Origin: Paenibacillus alba
Lineage (GTDB): Bacteria > Bacillota > Bacilli > Paenibacillales > NBRC-103111
NCBI RefSeq assembly: GCF_013204855.1
Contig: NZ_JABMKZ010000021.1
Span: forward strand, 62,001 to 126,000
DNA length: 64,000 nucleotides
Direction: 5' to 3'
This document shows positions 50,387 through 59,063 of this stretch, in pieces (the first letter of the stretch is position 1; each line of letters begins with the position of its first letter). Both the position numbers and the translations under genes were made by a program. Under the pieces are notes generated by a model. That model saw nothing but the letters and a program-made list of their open reading frames with translations. It did no database searches and was not told the DNA's origin.

Positions 50387-50969
50387 TCCTCAAGCTATTT
50401 ATTTCATCCAAATGGGAGTGAATGCCTTTGCCAAAAACGATAGTTCCGGCTTCATCCGTGTAAGGATAGGTGATTTCAAATTCATCTGTTCCCATCAGTC
50501 CTTCGATGGCTAGAACCGCGTTTGTCTGCTTCGATTTTGCCGTCAGAATGGTGTGCATGGAGCCTTGGATATACACGCTTCCATCCTTGAGTATGTGCTT
50601 CATCAGTGTTGAAGTAGCATTGACGTATATGGCTATTTTTTGATCCCCATGAACCAATACACCGCTCCCAACCGGATAGACCTCTTCGCTATGGTTCACA
50701 TCAATAGGTTTAAGGTGCAGGCTCAATTGTATTCTAGCCGATGGATTTAGATGATTAACAATGAGTTCAGGCATGACTCTTTTAACTTGTTCATAGCTTT
50801 CTTTATCTTCTTGCTTTGGCAGCCAATCCTTGACTTCTCCCGCCCATTGTATACGTTCAAACTTCGTTTTAGCTTGTGGTTCTTCATGCCTGGAAAAAAA
50901 AGCTACCACTAGGGCAATTAGAAGAAAAATCCGCGCCCAGAACCAAATTCCCATGTTTATTTGTTTCAT
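50382..50969 (-). CDS. Membrane-anchored hypothetical protein
   Basis: A 195-residue protein with one N-terminal hydrophobic helix (IWFWARIFLLIALVVAFF) and a mostly polar beta-rich remainder, probably outside the membrane. No family was recognised. AGGAC lies about five bases before the ATG. It lies 24 bases after the BenE gene on the same strand, so it may be the third gene of the hemD-like/benE unit. No catalytic motif is visible. Confidence 0.6.
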   Translation of the reverse strand: MKQINMGIWFWARIFLLIALVVAFFSRHEEPQAKTKFERIQWAGEVKDWLPKQEDKESYEQVKRVMPELIVNHLNPSARIQLSLHLKPIDVNHSEEVYPVGSGVLVHGDQKIAIYVNATSTLMKHILKDGSVYIQGSMHTILTAKSKQTNAVLAIEGLMGTDEFEITYPYTDEAGTIVFGKGIHSHLDEINSLRK

Positions 50970-50993
50970 CGCATGTCCTAACCTTATCGAATT

Positions 50994-52145
50994 CTATGCT
51001 GGTGATTTCTTTTCTCCAAAAAGTTGAGCCGTAACCACACCTACAGCTAATGCCCAAACAGGAGACGAAATGCCCAGAAGTGTTATGTTTGATATCGCAA
51101 TAATAAACGTAAACAGCGTAGAAAATTTGAAATTTATAGCTGAAAAAGCAATTTGCAAGCTATTCATCAGTACCCCGACTAGAGAAAAGCCAGTAATAAT
51201 TGCAACAAAGGATGAAGGAAGCAGCTCGATGATATCAATGATTAACCAAGCGAATAATCCAAATAACGCAACGAGTGTCCCTGAAACGATCGCCGCCCAA
51301 ATTCGTTGATCTCGCGGACCCGCGTCTTCCCCACTGCAAAGCGCACTCATCATGCCGCCAATATTGGCAGCATGGCCTGAAAATAGTCCAGCTGCTGCTG
51401 AAAATAAGCCTGAAAAAATAAGCGTCTTATTCACCGGAGGATGATATCCATTATTTTTCAATGCAGCTAATGCTACGGCGATATCGTTACTTACAATTAG
51501 TATGGAAATTGGAATGGCAATAGACAGTAGAGCATCCATCGTAAACGCAGGCATGACTGGAAGTGGCACGATAAAGCTTGTATGCTGCATCTGCGGAAAA
51601 TGATAGCTGAGAAGCAAGCCCGCAATTCCAAAAACAAGCACACCCATAAATGGCGGAATTGTTTTGGAAATGATGCGGGTAATGAAGAACCCCAACATAG
51701 CGAGTAATCCTACTATTGGCATATCCTTCACTGCCGGAACTATTTTCACAACATAATTTAGAATCAGCCCAGCAAGCAGTGCATCAATGAACGGCTTTGG
51801 AATGACATTGAGCACCTTATGGAAGAGACCAGTGAAACCAAGCAAAGCTATGATTAAGCCCGACAAGATAAACCCCCCGGCTAATTCATGAAGTGAATAT
51901 TGCGCAGCCGTTGACGTCAAGAAGGCGATTGCCGTAATGGAATGAGCCCCGCCAAAAGGGATCTTGAACTTAAGCGTCATCGTGAGGTTCAGAAGTCCGC
52001 CGATAAAATAAACAGCAAACATCCAAGTAACAATTTCACTCCGAGTGAACCCTGCGCTTTGTGCTGCATGGATTACTAATAAGGCCCCGCCGCTGCATGC
52101 CAATAAAGATGACATGATGCCAGTCATGATATTTTGAATATTCAC
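50994..52145 (-). CDS. BenE family (benzoate/H+ symporter-like) transporter
   Basis: Membrane protein of 383 residues with about 12 helices. FGGAHSITAIAFLTSTAAQ and the amphipathic regions GYHPPVNKTLIFSGLFSAAAGLF fragment-by-fragment match the BenE family, a branch of the APC superfamily related to uracil/xanthine permeases. The substrate in Firmicutes is not established. The start is a GTG whose last bases form a GTGA overlap with the stop of the uroporphyrinogen-III-synthase-like gene, so the two are translationally coupled, an odd pairing of an aromatic-acid transporter with a tetrapyrrole enzyme. Confidence 0.85.
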   Translation of the reverse strand: MNIQNIMTGIMSSLLACSGGALLVIHAAQSAGFTRSEIVTWMFAVYFIGGLLNLTMTLKFKIPFGGAHSITAIAFLTSTAAQYSLHELAGGFILSGLIIALLGFTGLFHKVLNVIPKPFIDALLAGLILNYVVKIVPAVKDMPIVGLLAMLGFFITRIISKTIPPFMGVLVFGIAGLLLSYHFPQMQHTSFIVPLPVMPAFTMDALLSIAIPISILIVSNDIAVALAALKNNGYHPPVNKTLIFSGLFSAAAGLFSGHAANIGGMMSALCSGEDAGPRDQRIWAAIVSGTLVALFGLFAWLIIDIIELLPSSFVAIITGFSLVGVLMNSLQIAFSAINFKFSTLFTFIIAISNITLLGISSPVWALAVGVVTAQLFGEKKSPA

Positions 52146-52957
52146 AACGCTTCTGACCTGCCGTAAACCTTCACCAATTCAATCAACATCGCCCCCATCC
52201 TCTCCAGCTCAGGCACAATGACTAGCTTCAAACCTTCCTCTTTCAAGGCTTCAGCTGTTACTTTGCCAACGGCAACCGCTTTGACATGTGTGGAAAATGA
52301 CTGAAGAACGGTTTCGATCATTCCCTCACGCCGCGCATAGTCGAACAAATATTTCACCTGTACGGCTGTCGTGAAGCAAACCGCATCAATCGAATTTGTC
52401 TTAAGCTCCTGACATAAGGTTTCAAGTGTTGCTAGTTCCGGCTCAATATGCCGATAGGGCAGCAGCTGAATAACCCGAGCCCCACGTTCCTCCAAAAATT
52501 GGATCAATGCAGGCTGGACTTCTCCGTGCAGCTGGACGACTACCGTTTGGTTCGAGAAGTCATAGGAAGACAACTGATTCATTAACCCTTGCGTCGTCCC
52601 ATCTTCATCGATGACCTCTGGCTTAAGTTCCAGCTTCTTTAGCAAAGCGTATGTCTTATACCCGCGTGCCGCAACCTTTGCAGCCTTCATTTGGTGTATC
52701 AAATCCGCATAAATGCCTAGCTGATCGGCTGCCCCGAGCAGTGTATCTGTTCCTGTACCTGTTGTAAGTACAAACCAATCTACTTTGTTGTTTACGCAAA
52801 ATAATAGTTCTTTCTCTACGACCTTCTCATCCAAATAGACGAAGCCTTGCAAAGAACGAACTAGCGGGATTCCTCCCTGTTTTTCGATTAACAAGCTCAT
52901 TTCCTCTGTTTTCCTAGAACCGGCAATTACGATTTTCTTGCCTCTCAATTTATCCAT
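52142..52957 (-). CDS. Uroporphyrinogen-III synthase (HemD)-like protein
   Basis: A 271-residue protein with the two-lobed HemD pattern: GKKIVIAGSRKTEEMSLLIEKQGG at the start, DWFVLTTGTGTDTLL, and in the second lobe TNSIDAVCFTTAVQVKYLF and KAVAVGKVTAEALKEEG. HemD closes hydroxymethylbilane into uroporphyrinogen III. The family is very divergent and catalysis depends on fold rather than a fixed motif, so function is inferred. It is outside a hem operon; such extra copies sometimes accompany nitrite or sirohaem functions. Here it is coupled to a BenE transporter instead. It may be an accessory or repurposed paralogue. Confidence 0.8.
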   Translation of the reverse strand: MDKLRGKKIVIAGSRKTEEMSLLIEKQGGIPLVRSLQGFVYLDEKVVEKELLFCVNNKVDWFVLTTGTGTDTLLGAADQLGIYADLIHQMKAAKVAARGYKTYALLKKLELKPEVIDEDGTTQGLMNQLSSYDFSNQTVVVQLHGEVQPALIQFLEERGARVIQLLPYRHIEPELATLETLCQELKTNSIDAVCFTTAVQVKYLFDYARREGMIETVLQSFSTHVKAVAVGKVTAEALKEEGLKLVIVPELERMGAMLIELVKVYGRSEAL

Positions 52958-53170
52958 CTCTCTATGAATTCCCCTTTTGTTTGCTTGGAGAGAACTCCTG
53001 CAATCTTCGTCTTTGAAAATAGTATATAGGAAAGCGTCCCTTCATTCATCAGCCACTTTGCCATGATTACTCCCATCCAATCTGCCTTTATTTAAGGTTC
53101 TGTTTCGGTATTTCTCCCGCATAAAAATAGAATGGCTGCACCTGAATGTTAACAAAATGAGGAGACGTCC

Positions 53171-53968
53171 ATGATCATTCTCACGGGAACCAACCAAATA
53201 ACCTTCGGTGAAGGTACGCTGACTAGGCAGGAATTAACTATTTTTCAGAAAAAAAATAACAGCGCTGTAGAGTATCACTACGACTCGGTTGATACCCTCT
53301 TATTTGAACTAAACATGCGAACTCACATCATGGAGTCCGCGAAAGCGCTCAGTACCAGCGGCGTCTATTTCGCCGATCTCAAAAAATCCATGGCTAATCC
53401 CGCCTATTGGAACATAACCGATCAGGGAAGATTCAAGTTGAATGCCGGCGCTTCCCCGCAAAAGGCAATTCGCGATATTTTCACAAATGGAAGCGCCTAT
53501 GCTTTCGAGTGTTCCATGGCTGTCATTGTCATCTTGTACAAAGCGATATTAGACTCCATCGATCCTAGGCAATTCGATAGGATGAATTCAAATCTTTTAA
53601 TATTTGATTGGCAATCCAACAGCAAGCTGCACCTGATCGACCGAATCGGGAATGAGGAAGCCATTACGGGGGATATCATCTATTTCGAGAACCCGGAGGT
53701 TCATCCTATGCTGCCTTGGTGGAAAGGAGAAAATGTCGTCATGATCGAGGAAGGTCTCTATTATGGACACGGTCATGGACTGGGAATCACCTCAGCAGAA
53801 GTGGTCATTACGATTTTGAACAAATACAGATTAGATGGCAGTACCCAATCCGCATTCATGACGGATCGGTATGTGCATCCCGACTTTACCTTCTTCGCGC
53901 CGTTTCAGGGCAGTGATCGGAAGAAGCACATTACGGTGAAAATCGGGGATTCGATCTATGTTCGATAA
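53171..53968 (+). CDS. tgl: Spore-coat transglutaminase Tgl
   Basis: Protein-glutamine gamma-glutamyltransferase of 265 residues, slightly longer than B. subtilis Tgl. The catalytic Cys114 lies in YAFECSMAVIVILYKA, with the preceding Glu113 also conserved, and the WWKGENVVMIEEGLYYGHGHG segment carries the second active-site region. Tgl crosslinks coat proteins by epsilon-(gamma-glutamyl)lysine bonds late in sporulation. GAGGAGACG lies close before the ATG. A near CATANNNTA sequence at 53120 has one base too many and no AC, so sigma-K control is not demonstrated by sequence. The next gene encodes a Gln/His-rich protein that could be a substrate. Confidence 0.93.
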   Translation: MIILTGTNQITFGEGTLTRQELTIFQKKNNSAVEYHYDSVDTLLFELNMRTHIMESAKALSTSGVYFADLKKSMANPAYWNITDQGRFKLNAGASPQKAIRDIFTNGSAYAFECSMAVIVILYKAILDSIDPRQFDRMNSNLLIFDWQSNSKLHLIDRIGNEEAITGDIIYFENPEVHPMLPWWKGENVVMIEEGLYYGHGHGLGITSAEVVITILNKYRLDGSTQSAFMTDRYVHPDFTFFAPFQGSDRKKHITVKIGDSIYVR

Positions 53969-54069
53969 AGCGATGCCTTTAAAAAAGAAAAAATTTCTAT
54001 AGACAAGTGCCCTGTTTTCTACTCCTTGCATAGGATGACGTATGCCTACATCAGAAAGGGGAAAGAACA

Positions 54070-54630
54070 ATGACACAACGTAATGCATCAACGGAGGATA
54101 ACCTCCCTTTTTATCAACAAGCAACAAGAAATGAATCGCTCCTTCCAGTTCAACAAGCGCCAACACCAATGCCAATGCCAATGCCAATGCCAGCTCCAGC
54201 GCCAGCACCAACTTGGACCGGGGATAACCAACCCATCTATCAACAGCCTATTGCAGCAGTACCAGGCGTGCATTATCCTGCACATCCGCAACAACACTTT
54301 GTCCACCAACAACAACCTCATCATGTTTATCATCCACAACATCACTACGCTTACCATCCGCACCATCACCATGCCTATCACCCTATGCATCATCTAGCTT
54401 ACCATCCTATGCATTTGCATCACCTTGCCTACCAGACACACCCTCATCTTCTGGTACAGCACCCGCATCATTACCATGCGCAGAATGTTCATCACCAACA
54501 GCATCATCATGCACAAGGCACTCAGCACCACCAGATGCATGAAATGCAGCATCACCATACACAAGGTATGCATCATCACCATCAAGCCCAAAATACACAG
54601 CATCATAACACTTCACATACTAACAACTAA
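54070..54630 (+). CDS. His- and Gln-rich low-complexity protein without lysine
   Basis: A 186-residue protein of unknown function. The N-terminal third is Gln/Pro-rich, with PMPMPMPMPAPAPAP; the rest is dominated by His, Gln, Tyr and Met in repeats such as AYHPHHHHAYHPMHH. I count about 45 His and 27 Gln, and no Lys. There is no signal peptide. AAGGGGAAAG precedes the ATG. It lies 101 bases after tgl on the same strand and before a strong terminator. Many accessible Gln and no Lys would make it a one-sided (acyl-donor) Tgl substrate, and the His clusters should bind transition metals. A spore-coat role is inferred from the neighbour and composition. Confidence 0.8.
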   Translation: MTQRNASTEDNLPFYQQATRNESLLPVQQAPTPMPMPMPMPAPAPAPTWTGDNQPIYQQPIAAVPGVHYPAHPQQHFVHQQQPHHVYHPQHHYAYHPHHHHAYHPMHHLAYHPMHLHHLAYQTHPHLLVQHPHHYHAQNVHHQQHHHAQGTQHHQMHEMQHHHTQGMHHHHQAQNTQHHNTSHTNN

Positions 54631-54637
54631 TATACCA

Positions 54638-54675
54638 AAAAAAGACCTGGACACATTATCGTGTCCGGGTCTTTG
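54638..54675. terminator. Bidirectional terminator between convergent genes
   Basis: AAAGACC-GGACAC pairs with GTGTCC-GGTCTTT around a six-base loop, with an A-run before and T-rich sequence after it. Confidence 0.88.
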
Positions 54676-54681
54676 CTTTGT

Positions 54682-55425
54682 TCAGACGGCCGTATATCCG
54701 CCATCTACCAGCAGGCTCGTTCCTGTAATAAAGGAAGCATCTTCACTGGCGAGGAACAGCACCGCTTTGGCGACTTCTTCCGGTCTGCCTAGACGCCCCA
54801 TAGGATGAAGTCCAATGAGGTGCTGCGTAACCGCCTCGCTCCGTCCTTCAATGAGCGGGGTGTCAATGTACCCTGGACATACCGCGTTAATTCGAATCCC
54901 TTTGGTTGCATAATCTGCGCCAAGCGACTGAGTCAACAGTTTAACTCCGCCTTTGGCCGAAGCGTACGCCGTAACGCTCGCTTTGCCTACGTGACTGTGA
55001 ATCGAGCCGCAGTTCACGATGGAGCCTCCAGTACCTTGTGCAAGCATCTGCTTGATCGCATATTTATCGCATAGAAATACACCAGTTAGATTGATATCAA
55101 TTGTTCTTTGCCATGCCTCCATACTTAGTTGATCCGCTGGAGCGTCCTTAGCTATTCCCGCGTTGGCGAATAGAATATCCAATTTGCCATATGTATTCAC
55201 CGTTTGGGTTACCATATGAATGACGTCATCCTCTTTGGACACATCGGTTTTTACAAACAAAGTATCCAAACCCTTCGCATTCAATTGATCCGAAACCGCT
55301 TGCCCCCGATCCGAAAAATCGGCAATAACAACCTTAGCCCCTTCTTCAGCAAATAAGCGGGCTGCTACCTCCCCAATTCCGCTTGCACCGCCTGTAACAA
55401 TCGCTACTTTCGAATGAAATCTCAT
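54682..55425 (-). CDS. Short-chain dehydrogenase/reductase
   Basis: NAD(P)-dependent oxidoreductase of 247 residues, classical SDR. The cofactor motif TGGASGIG, the Asp in IADFSDRG (which favours NAD), the NAGIA motif, the catalytic Ser in NCGSIHS and Tyr-x3-Lys in AYASAKGG, and PGYIDTPL are all present. AAGGAG lies before the ATG. It is monocistronic between terminators. The substrate cannot be told from sequence. Confidence 0.92.
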   Translation of the reverse strand: MRFHSKVAIVTGGASGIGEVAARLFAEEGAKVVIADFSDRGQAVSDQLNAKGLDTLFVKTDVSKEDDVIHMVTQTVNTYGKLDILFANAGIAKDAPADQLSMEAWQRTIDINLTGVFLCDKYAIKQMLAQGTGGSIVNCGSIHSHVGKASVTAYASAKGGVKLLTQSLGADYATKGIRINAVCPGYIDTPLIEGRSEAVTQHLIGLHPMGRLGRPEEVAKAVLFLASEDASFITGTSLLVDGGYTAV

Positions 55426-55511
55426 GAGTGAACACTCCTTTTCTTCATTTTAAAACCACAGAAAAACCTCATCTATTTTGTCCATGATTTTCTAATTCAA
55501 CTCCCGTAAAT

Positions 55512-55535
55512 AAAAAAAACCGCGCTGGGCGCGGA
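55512..55535 (-). terminator. Intrinsic terminator of the YebC-family gene
   Basis: CCGCGC pairs with GCGCGG around a three-base loop, followed by eight T on the minus strand. Confidence 0.85.
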
Positions 55536-55553
55536 TAATCAAAACATGTATTC

Positions 55554-56264
55554 TTATTCGACGTTATGAAACACTTGCTGAACATCCTCTAAATCTTCCA
55601 AGGCATCAATCAATTTATCAAATTGCACTTGTCCTTCTTCCGGCAAGCTGACGTTGTTCTGAGCCAACATCGTTACTTCAGCAATGGAGAACTCCGTGAT
55701 GCCAGCCTTTTTGAACGACTCTTGAACAGCGTGGAACTGCTCTGGATCCGCGTAAACCATGACGATTTCATCTTCTTCAACAAGGTCACGAACGTCGACA
55801 TCCGCTTCCAGCAAAAGCTCCATGATATCATCGATACTCTTGCCTTCAATCCCAATAACAGCGGTAGCATCGAACATGTAGGCGACTGAGCCGTTAACAC
55901 CCATATTACCGCCATTTTTGCTAAATGCAGCTCGCACGCTGGATGCCGTACGGTTCACGTTATTCGTCAATGTATCCACGATGACCATCGCGCCGTTCGG
56001 TCCGAAGCCCTCATAACGAAGCTCCTCATAAATTTCATCCGAGCTGCCTTTGGCTTTATCAATCGCCCGATCAATAATCGCTTTCGGTACATTATAGGTT
56101 TTGGCGCGCTCGAGTACCACTTTCAAAGCACGATTCGCTTCAGGATCCGGTTCCCCTTTGCGAGCTGCCACATAAATTTCCAGTCCGAACTTCGCGTAAA
56201 TCCGACTTGTATTTGCATCTTTAGAAGCTTTCTTTTCTTTAATGTTATTCCATTTACGGCCCAC
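55554..56264 (-). CDS. YebC/PmpR (TACO1) family protein, YeeN-like
   Basis: A 236-residue protein of the YebC family. GRKWNNIKEKKASKDANTSR at the start, the central YEGFGPNGAMVIVDTLTNN, and the end LEDLEDVQQVFHNVE match B. subtilis YeeN more than YrbC. Family members were annotated as transcriptional regulators, and recent work links them to translation of proline-rich stretches. The GTG at 56264 was chosen because it gives the family N terminus MGRKWNN; the frame extends four codons further to another GTG at 56276. Transcribed alone, ended by a terminator. Confidence 0.92.
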   Translation of the reverse strand: MGRKWNNIKEKKASKDANTSRIYAKFGLEIYVAARKGEPDPEANRALKVVLERAKTYNVPKAIIDRAIDKAKGSSDEIYEELRYEGFGPNGAMVIVDTLTNNVNRTASSVRAAFSKNGGNMGVNGSVAYMFDATAVIGIEGKSIDDIMELLLEADVDVRDLVEEDEIVMVYADPEQFHAVQESFKKAGITEFSIAEVTMLAQNNVSLPEEGQVQFDKLIDALEDLEDVQQVFHNVE

Positions 56265-56361
56265 GATTGATCCCACTTTCTTTTTTTATTTCATTACACA
56301 TAATAACCGATTTTGCGGCTAAATGGAAAAAATAAATCGCATCTCCGCTTGAAACCGAAGC

Positions 56362-57123
56362 TTAGTCACGCTCTCCCAGCTCTTGCTTCAAATTAACCAA
56401 CAAGGCAACATCTCGTGTCGTAATCGAGGCAACACCCAAATTTATGTACGAGCGCATCAGCTCTTCTTCGTTCACCGTCCAAATATAAACCGGAAGACCC
56501 AGAGATTTGGCATACGCCACCAGCTCTTGGCGAACGTGGATATGCTCGATGTTGATCCCAAAACAGGAGGCTGAAAGAGCATCCTCACAGGTTTTTACCA
56601 TTGCCTCCTGATAAGAAAGTGTTCGGAAAAGATTGCTGTCAGCATTCAGAAGTTTTCGCAGATCAGGGGCTGACCGCTCAGCAAGCTCTGCTCGATTCAG
56701 TCCGCATCCTGACAGAAACACTTGGCCAGCCATGTCAAATTTCTTCACTAAAGCGGCAATAGGTCCGATGCTCTCGTCCACTTTTACATCCAAATTCACG
56801 ATTTTACCTGAAGCTTGGATAACTGGCAAAATGTCTTCCAGTCTGCAAATCGCAATCGTTTCGCGCTGCTGACCATGCGTGACATCGAATTGGAGCTCTC
56901 TTAATTCTTCGTAGGTCATTCGTGAAAGGGACACTTTCAATCCATGGTCAGTCACCCATTCATCATTATGAGCCAGCACGGGAATGCCGTCCTTCGTTAC
57001 TCTAATGTCTTCCTCCACGACATCCGCACCAAGTTGAAGGCCTGTTTGTACAGATAACAGCGTATGATCGAGCGTATTCATGCTGCCGCAGTGAGCGGTA
57101 ATGATGGGAAACGGATTACTCAT
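56362..57123 (-). CDS. Glycerophosphodiester phosphodiesterase family protein
   Basis: Enzyme of 253 residues with the GDPD TIM-barrel pattern: ITAHCGSMNT, VEEDIRVTKDGIPVLAHND, then LEDILPVIQASGKIVNLDVKVD and YIWTVNEEELM. The two catalytic His (AHC, AHND) and the metal-binding Glu/Asp (EEDIR) are present, but the usual HRG reads HCG, so the phosphate-contacting Arg is replaced. There is no signal peptide, so the substrate is cytosolic or the protein acts on another phosphodiester. AAGGATG lies before the ATG. It is 60 bases after an Lrp-type regulator on the same strand. Confidence 0.85.
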   Translation of the reverse strand: MSNPFPIITAHCGSMNTLDHTLLSVQTGLQLGADVVEEDIRVTKDGIPVLAHNDEWVTDHGLKVSLSRMTYEELRELQFDVTHGQQRETIAICRLEDILPVIQASGKIVNLDVKVDESIGPIAALVKKFDMAGQVFLSGCGLNRAELAERSAPDLRKLLNADSNLFRTLSYQEAMVKTCEDALSASCFGINIEHIHVRQELVAYAKSLGLPVYIWTVNEEELMRSYINLGVASITTRDVALLVNLKQELGERD

Positions 57124-57183
57124 ATTCGCAACATCCTTTTTGGAGAATTATAACAAGCGCCGATGAAAGATGGCAATCGAAAT

Positions 57184-57642
57184 CTAGCTCAGCAGGTTGA
57201 TGCTTGTTTCTTCAAGAGAAGGAATAAGAAATTTATGTTCGATTGGCGACGACATCACGATCAGAATCGTATAGGTCCCATATTTATCACATTGGTTCCC
57301 GAATTCTTCGAGGGCTTTCGTGGAGTCGGACATCACTTTCAATAAGTAATTGTGTTCTCCACTTATGCGGTAACATTCTACCACATCGGGAGTTGAACGG
57401 CAGAAGTCAACGAATGCGTGACAATCTCTTGAATGAAAAAACATGTAGGCAGCCGCATGTTTGCCAATTTTCTCAGGGGAAACAATCGTGCGGTACTCAC
57501 TGATGATTCCTTTTTCTTCCATGCGACGAACTCTTTCTGTTACGGCGGGTTGAGATAAATTGACGCATTTCCCCAGTTCTGTCATCGATATTCTCGCTTG
57601 GCTTTGAAGGTGAAAAAGGATTTGCTTATCAATAACGTCCAT
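57184..57642 (-). CDS. Lrp/AsnC family transcriptional regulator
   Basis: A 152-residue regulator: N-terminal helix-turn-helix (DKQILFHLQSQARISMTELGKCVNLSQPAVTERVRRMEEKGII) and a RAM ligand-binding domain (CYRISGEHNYLLKVMSDSTKALEEF). Lrp/AsnC proteins respond to amino acids. AAAGGAG lies before the ATG. The GDPD gene follows on the same strand and a serine hydrolase gene is divergent about 170 bases away; either may be its target. The ligand is not evident. Confidence 0.92.
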   Translation of the reverse strand: MDVIDKQILFHLQSQARISMTELGKCVNLSQPAVTERVRRMEEKGIISEYRTIVSPEKIGKHAAAYMFFHSRDCHAFVDFCRSTPDVVECYRISGEHNYLLKVMSDSTKALEEFGNQCDKYGTYTILIVMSSPIEHKFLIPSLEETSINLLS

Positions 57643-57814
57643 CGAAATTCACTCCTTTAAATTAAAGGTTTTCACTCGCCAACTACCTTGGTTTTATTCG
57701 TCGCAAGGTCGATTGAGCTTTATTGGCTTATGTAATCAAGATAACTAATTTTATATAATAAACTTACAATAGTAAAGCGTCAAAGGCTTTAACTATTTCG
57801 AAAGGATGATCATT

Positions 57815-58984
57815 TTGAGCACGACAAATTCAAACATCTTGAAACCTGACCATTTGCCAGGTCGCATCGATGAAGTCATCGAGCGCACGATCGCGGACAA
57901 AAGGTTGGTTGGCGCTGTCATTCAAGTCGCCTTAGACGGCGAGTTGGTTTATAACCGGGCTGTTGGTCTTGCCGACCGCGAGAGGAACCGCCCTATGCAA
58001 GAAAATGCCTTATTTCGGCTGGCCTCAGTTACCAAGCCAATCGTTTCAGCAGCCGCCCTCGTCCTCGTTGCGCAAGGGCGCATGCAGTTGGACGATCGTG
58101 TTGACCGCTGGCTGCCAGCGTTTCGGCCGCGTCTGCAGAATGACGAATACGCAGCATTGACGATTCGTCACTTGATGACACATACCGCTGGACTGACTTA
58201 CCGATTCTTTCAAGAAGAGAATGGTGCCTATCAGCGTGCCGGGGTATCCGATGGCATGGATCAGCCAGGTATTACACTGGAAGAGAACCTGCGCCGTCTA
58301 GCCTCCGTACCGCTCCTCTATACGCCAGGCACCGAGTGGAAATATTCCATTGCAACCGATGTGCTGGGAGCCGTAATTGCCAAGGTCACTGACACCTCGC
58401 TCGGCGAGGCCATACATGCGCTGGTGACACGGCCGCTTGGCATGCGCGACACTGGTTTTACTGCTGCCGATCCAAAGCGGCTGGCTACTGCTTATGCGAA
58501 TCATACTCCAGAGCCACGGCCTCTGCAGGATCCCGATAGCATTGCCTTTCTAGAAGGTACGGCAGGCTTCCAGCTAGCCCCTGGCCGGGCACTGGACAGC
58601 AGCGCCTATCCTTCTGGGGGAGCCGGCATGGTTGGCAGCGCGGGGGACTTCTTGTTATTGCTTGAAGCATTACGTAAGGGCGGATCGCCGCTTCTGCCGG
58701 AAGCGTTGGTTCGTGAGATGACGACCAACCAAATCGGTGATCTCCCTATGCCCTTTTGGCCAGGGCGCGGCTTCGGCCTAGGCATTACAGTGCTTAAGGA
58801 TCCCATTGACGCAAACACGCCGGAGTCACCCGGTACTTGGCGCATGGGCGGCACTTATGGGCATTCATGGTTCGTCGATCCGGTGCAGCGCCTCAGCGTT
58901 GTGGCCTTCACCAATACGGCATTGGAAGGCATGTCGGGCCAGTTTACTGTTGACCTATGCGAAGCGGTTTATAACAAAAAATAA
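57815..58984 (+). CDS. Serine hydrolase, class C beta-lactamase/esterase family
   Basis: Soluble enzyme of about 389 residues of the beta-lactamase (penicillin-binding-protein-like) fold. The nucleophile Ser is in FRLASVTKPIV (S-x-x-K), the Tyr in WKYSIATDVLG (Y-S-x), and the third-motif position reads GGTYGHSWFVDP rather than KTG. That pattern fits family VIII esterases (EstB-like) better than true beta-lactamases. There is no signal peptide. The TTG at 57815 is nine bases after AAAGG, whereas the ATG at 57806 touches that site. A terminator separates it from the MFS gene downstream. It is divergent from the Lrp-type gene. Confidence 0.85.
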   Translation: MSTTNSNILKPDHLPGRIDEVIERTIADKRLVGAVIQVALDGELVYNRAVGLADRERNRPMQENALFRLASVTKPIVSAAALVLVAQGRMQLDDRVDRWLPAFRPRLQNDEYAALTIRHLMTHTAGLTYRFFQEENGAYQRAGVSDGMDQPGITLEENLRRLASVPLLYTPGTEWKYSIATDVLGAVIAKVTDTSLGEAIHALVTRPLGMRDTGFTAADPKRLATAYANHTPEPRPLQDPDSIAFLEGTAGFQLAPGRALDSSAYPSGGAGMVGSAGDFLLLLEALRKGGSPLLPEALVREMTTNQIGDLPMPFWPGRGFGLGITVLKDPIDANTPESPGTWRMGGTYGHSWFVDPVQRLSVVAFTNTALEGMSGQFTVDLCEAVYNKK

Positions 58985-58997
58985 AGAACGAACACAG

Positions 58998-59031
58998 GAG
59001 CCTTGGTCCGGTATGAACCGGCCAAGGCTCT
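58998..59031 (+). terminator. Intrinsic terminator of the serine hydrolase gene
   Basis: GAGCCTTGG-CCGGT pairs with ACCGG-CCAAGGCTC around a four-base loop. Confidence 0.75.
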
Positions 59032-59063
59032 TCACTTACTAAGATCATGAAGGAGTGGTCGCT

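Noticed and set aside
53102..53130. Sigma-K promoter for tgl
   Set aside because: The CATA-to-TA spacing is one base too long and there is no AC at the -35 position, so the sequence does not support it.
54088..54616. Antisense and alternate-frame ORFs over the His-rich gene
   Set aside because: They arise from the low-complexity CAT/CAC codon runs. Only the His-rich frame has a ribosome binding site and ends at a terminator.
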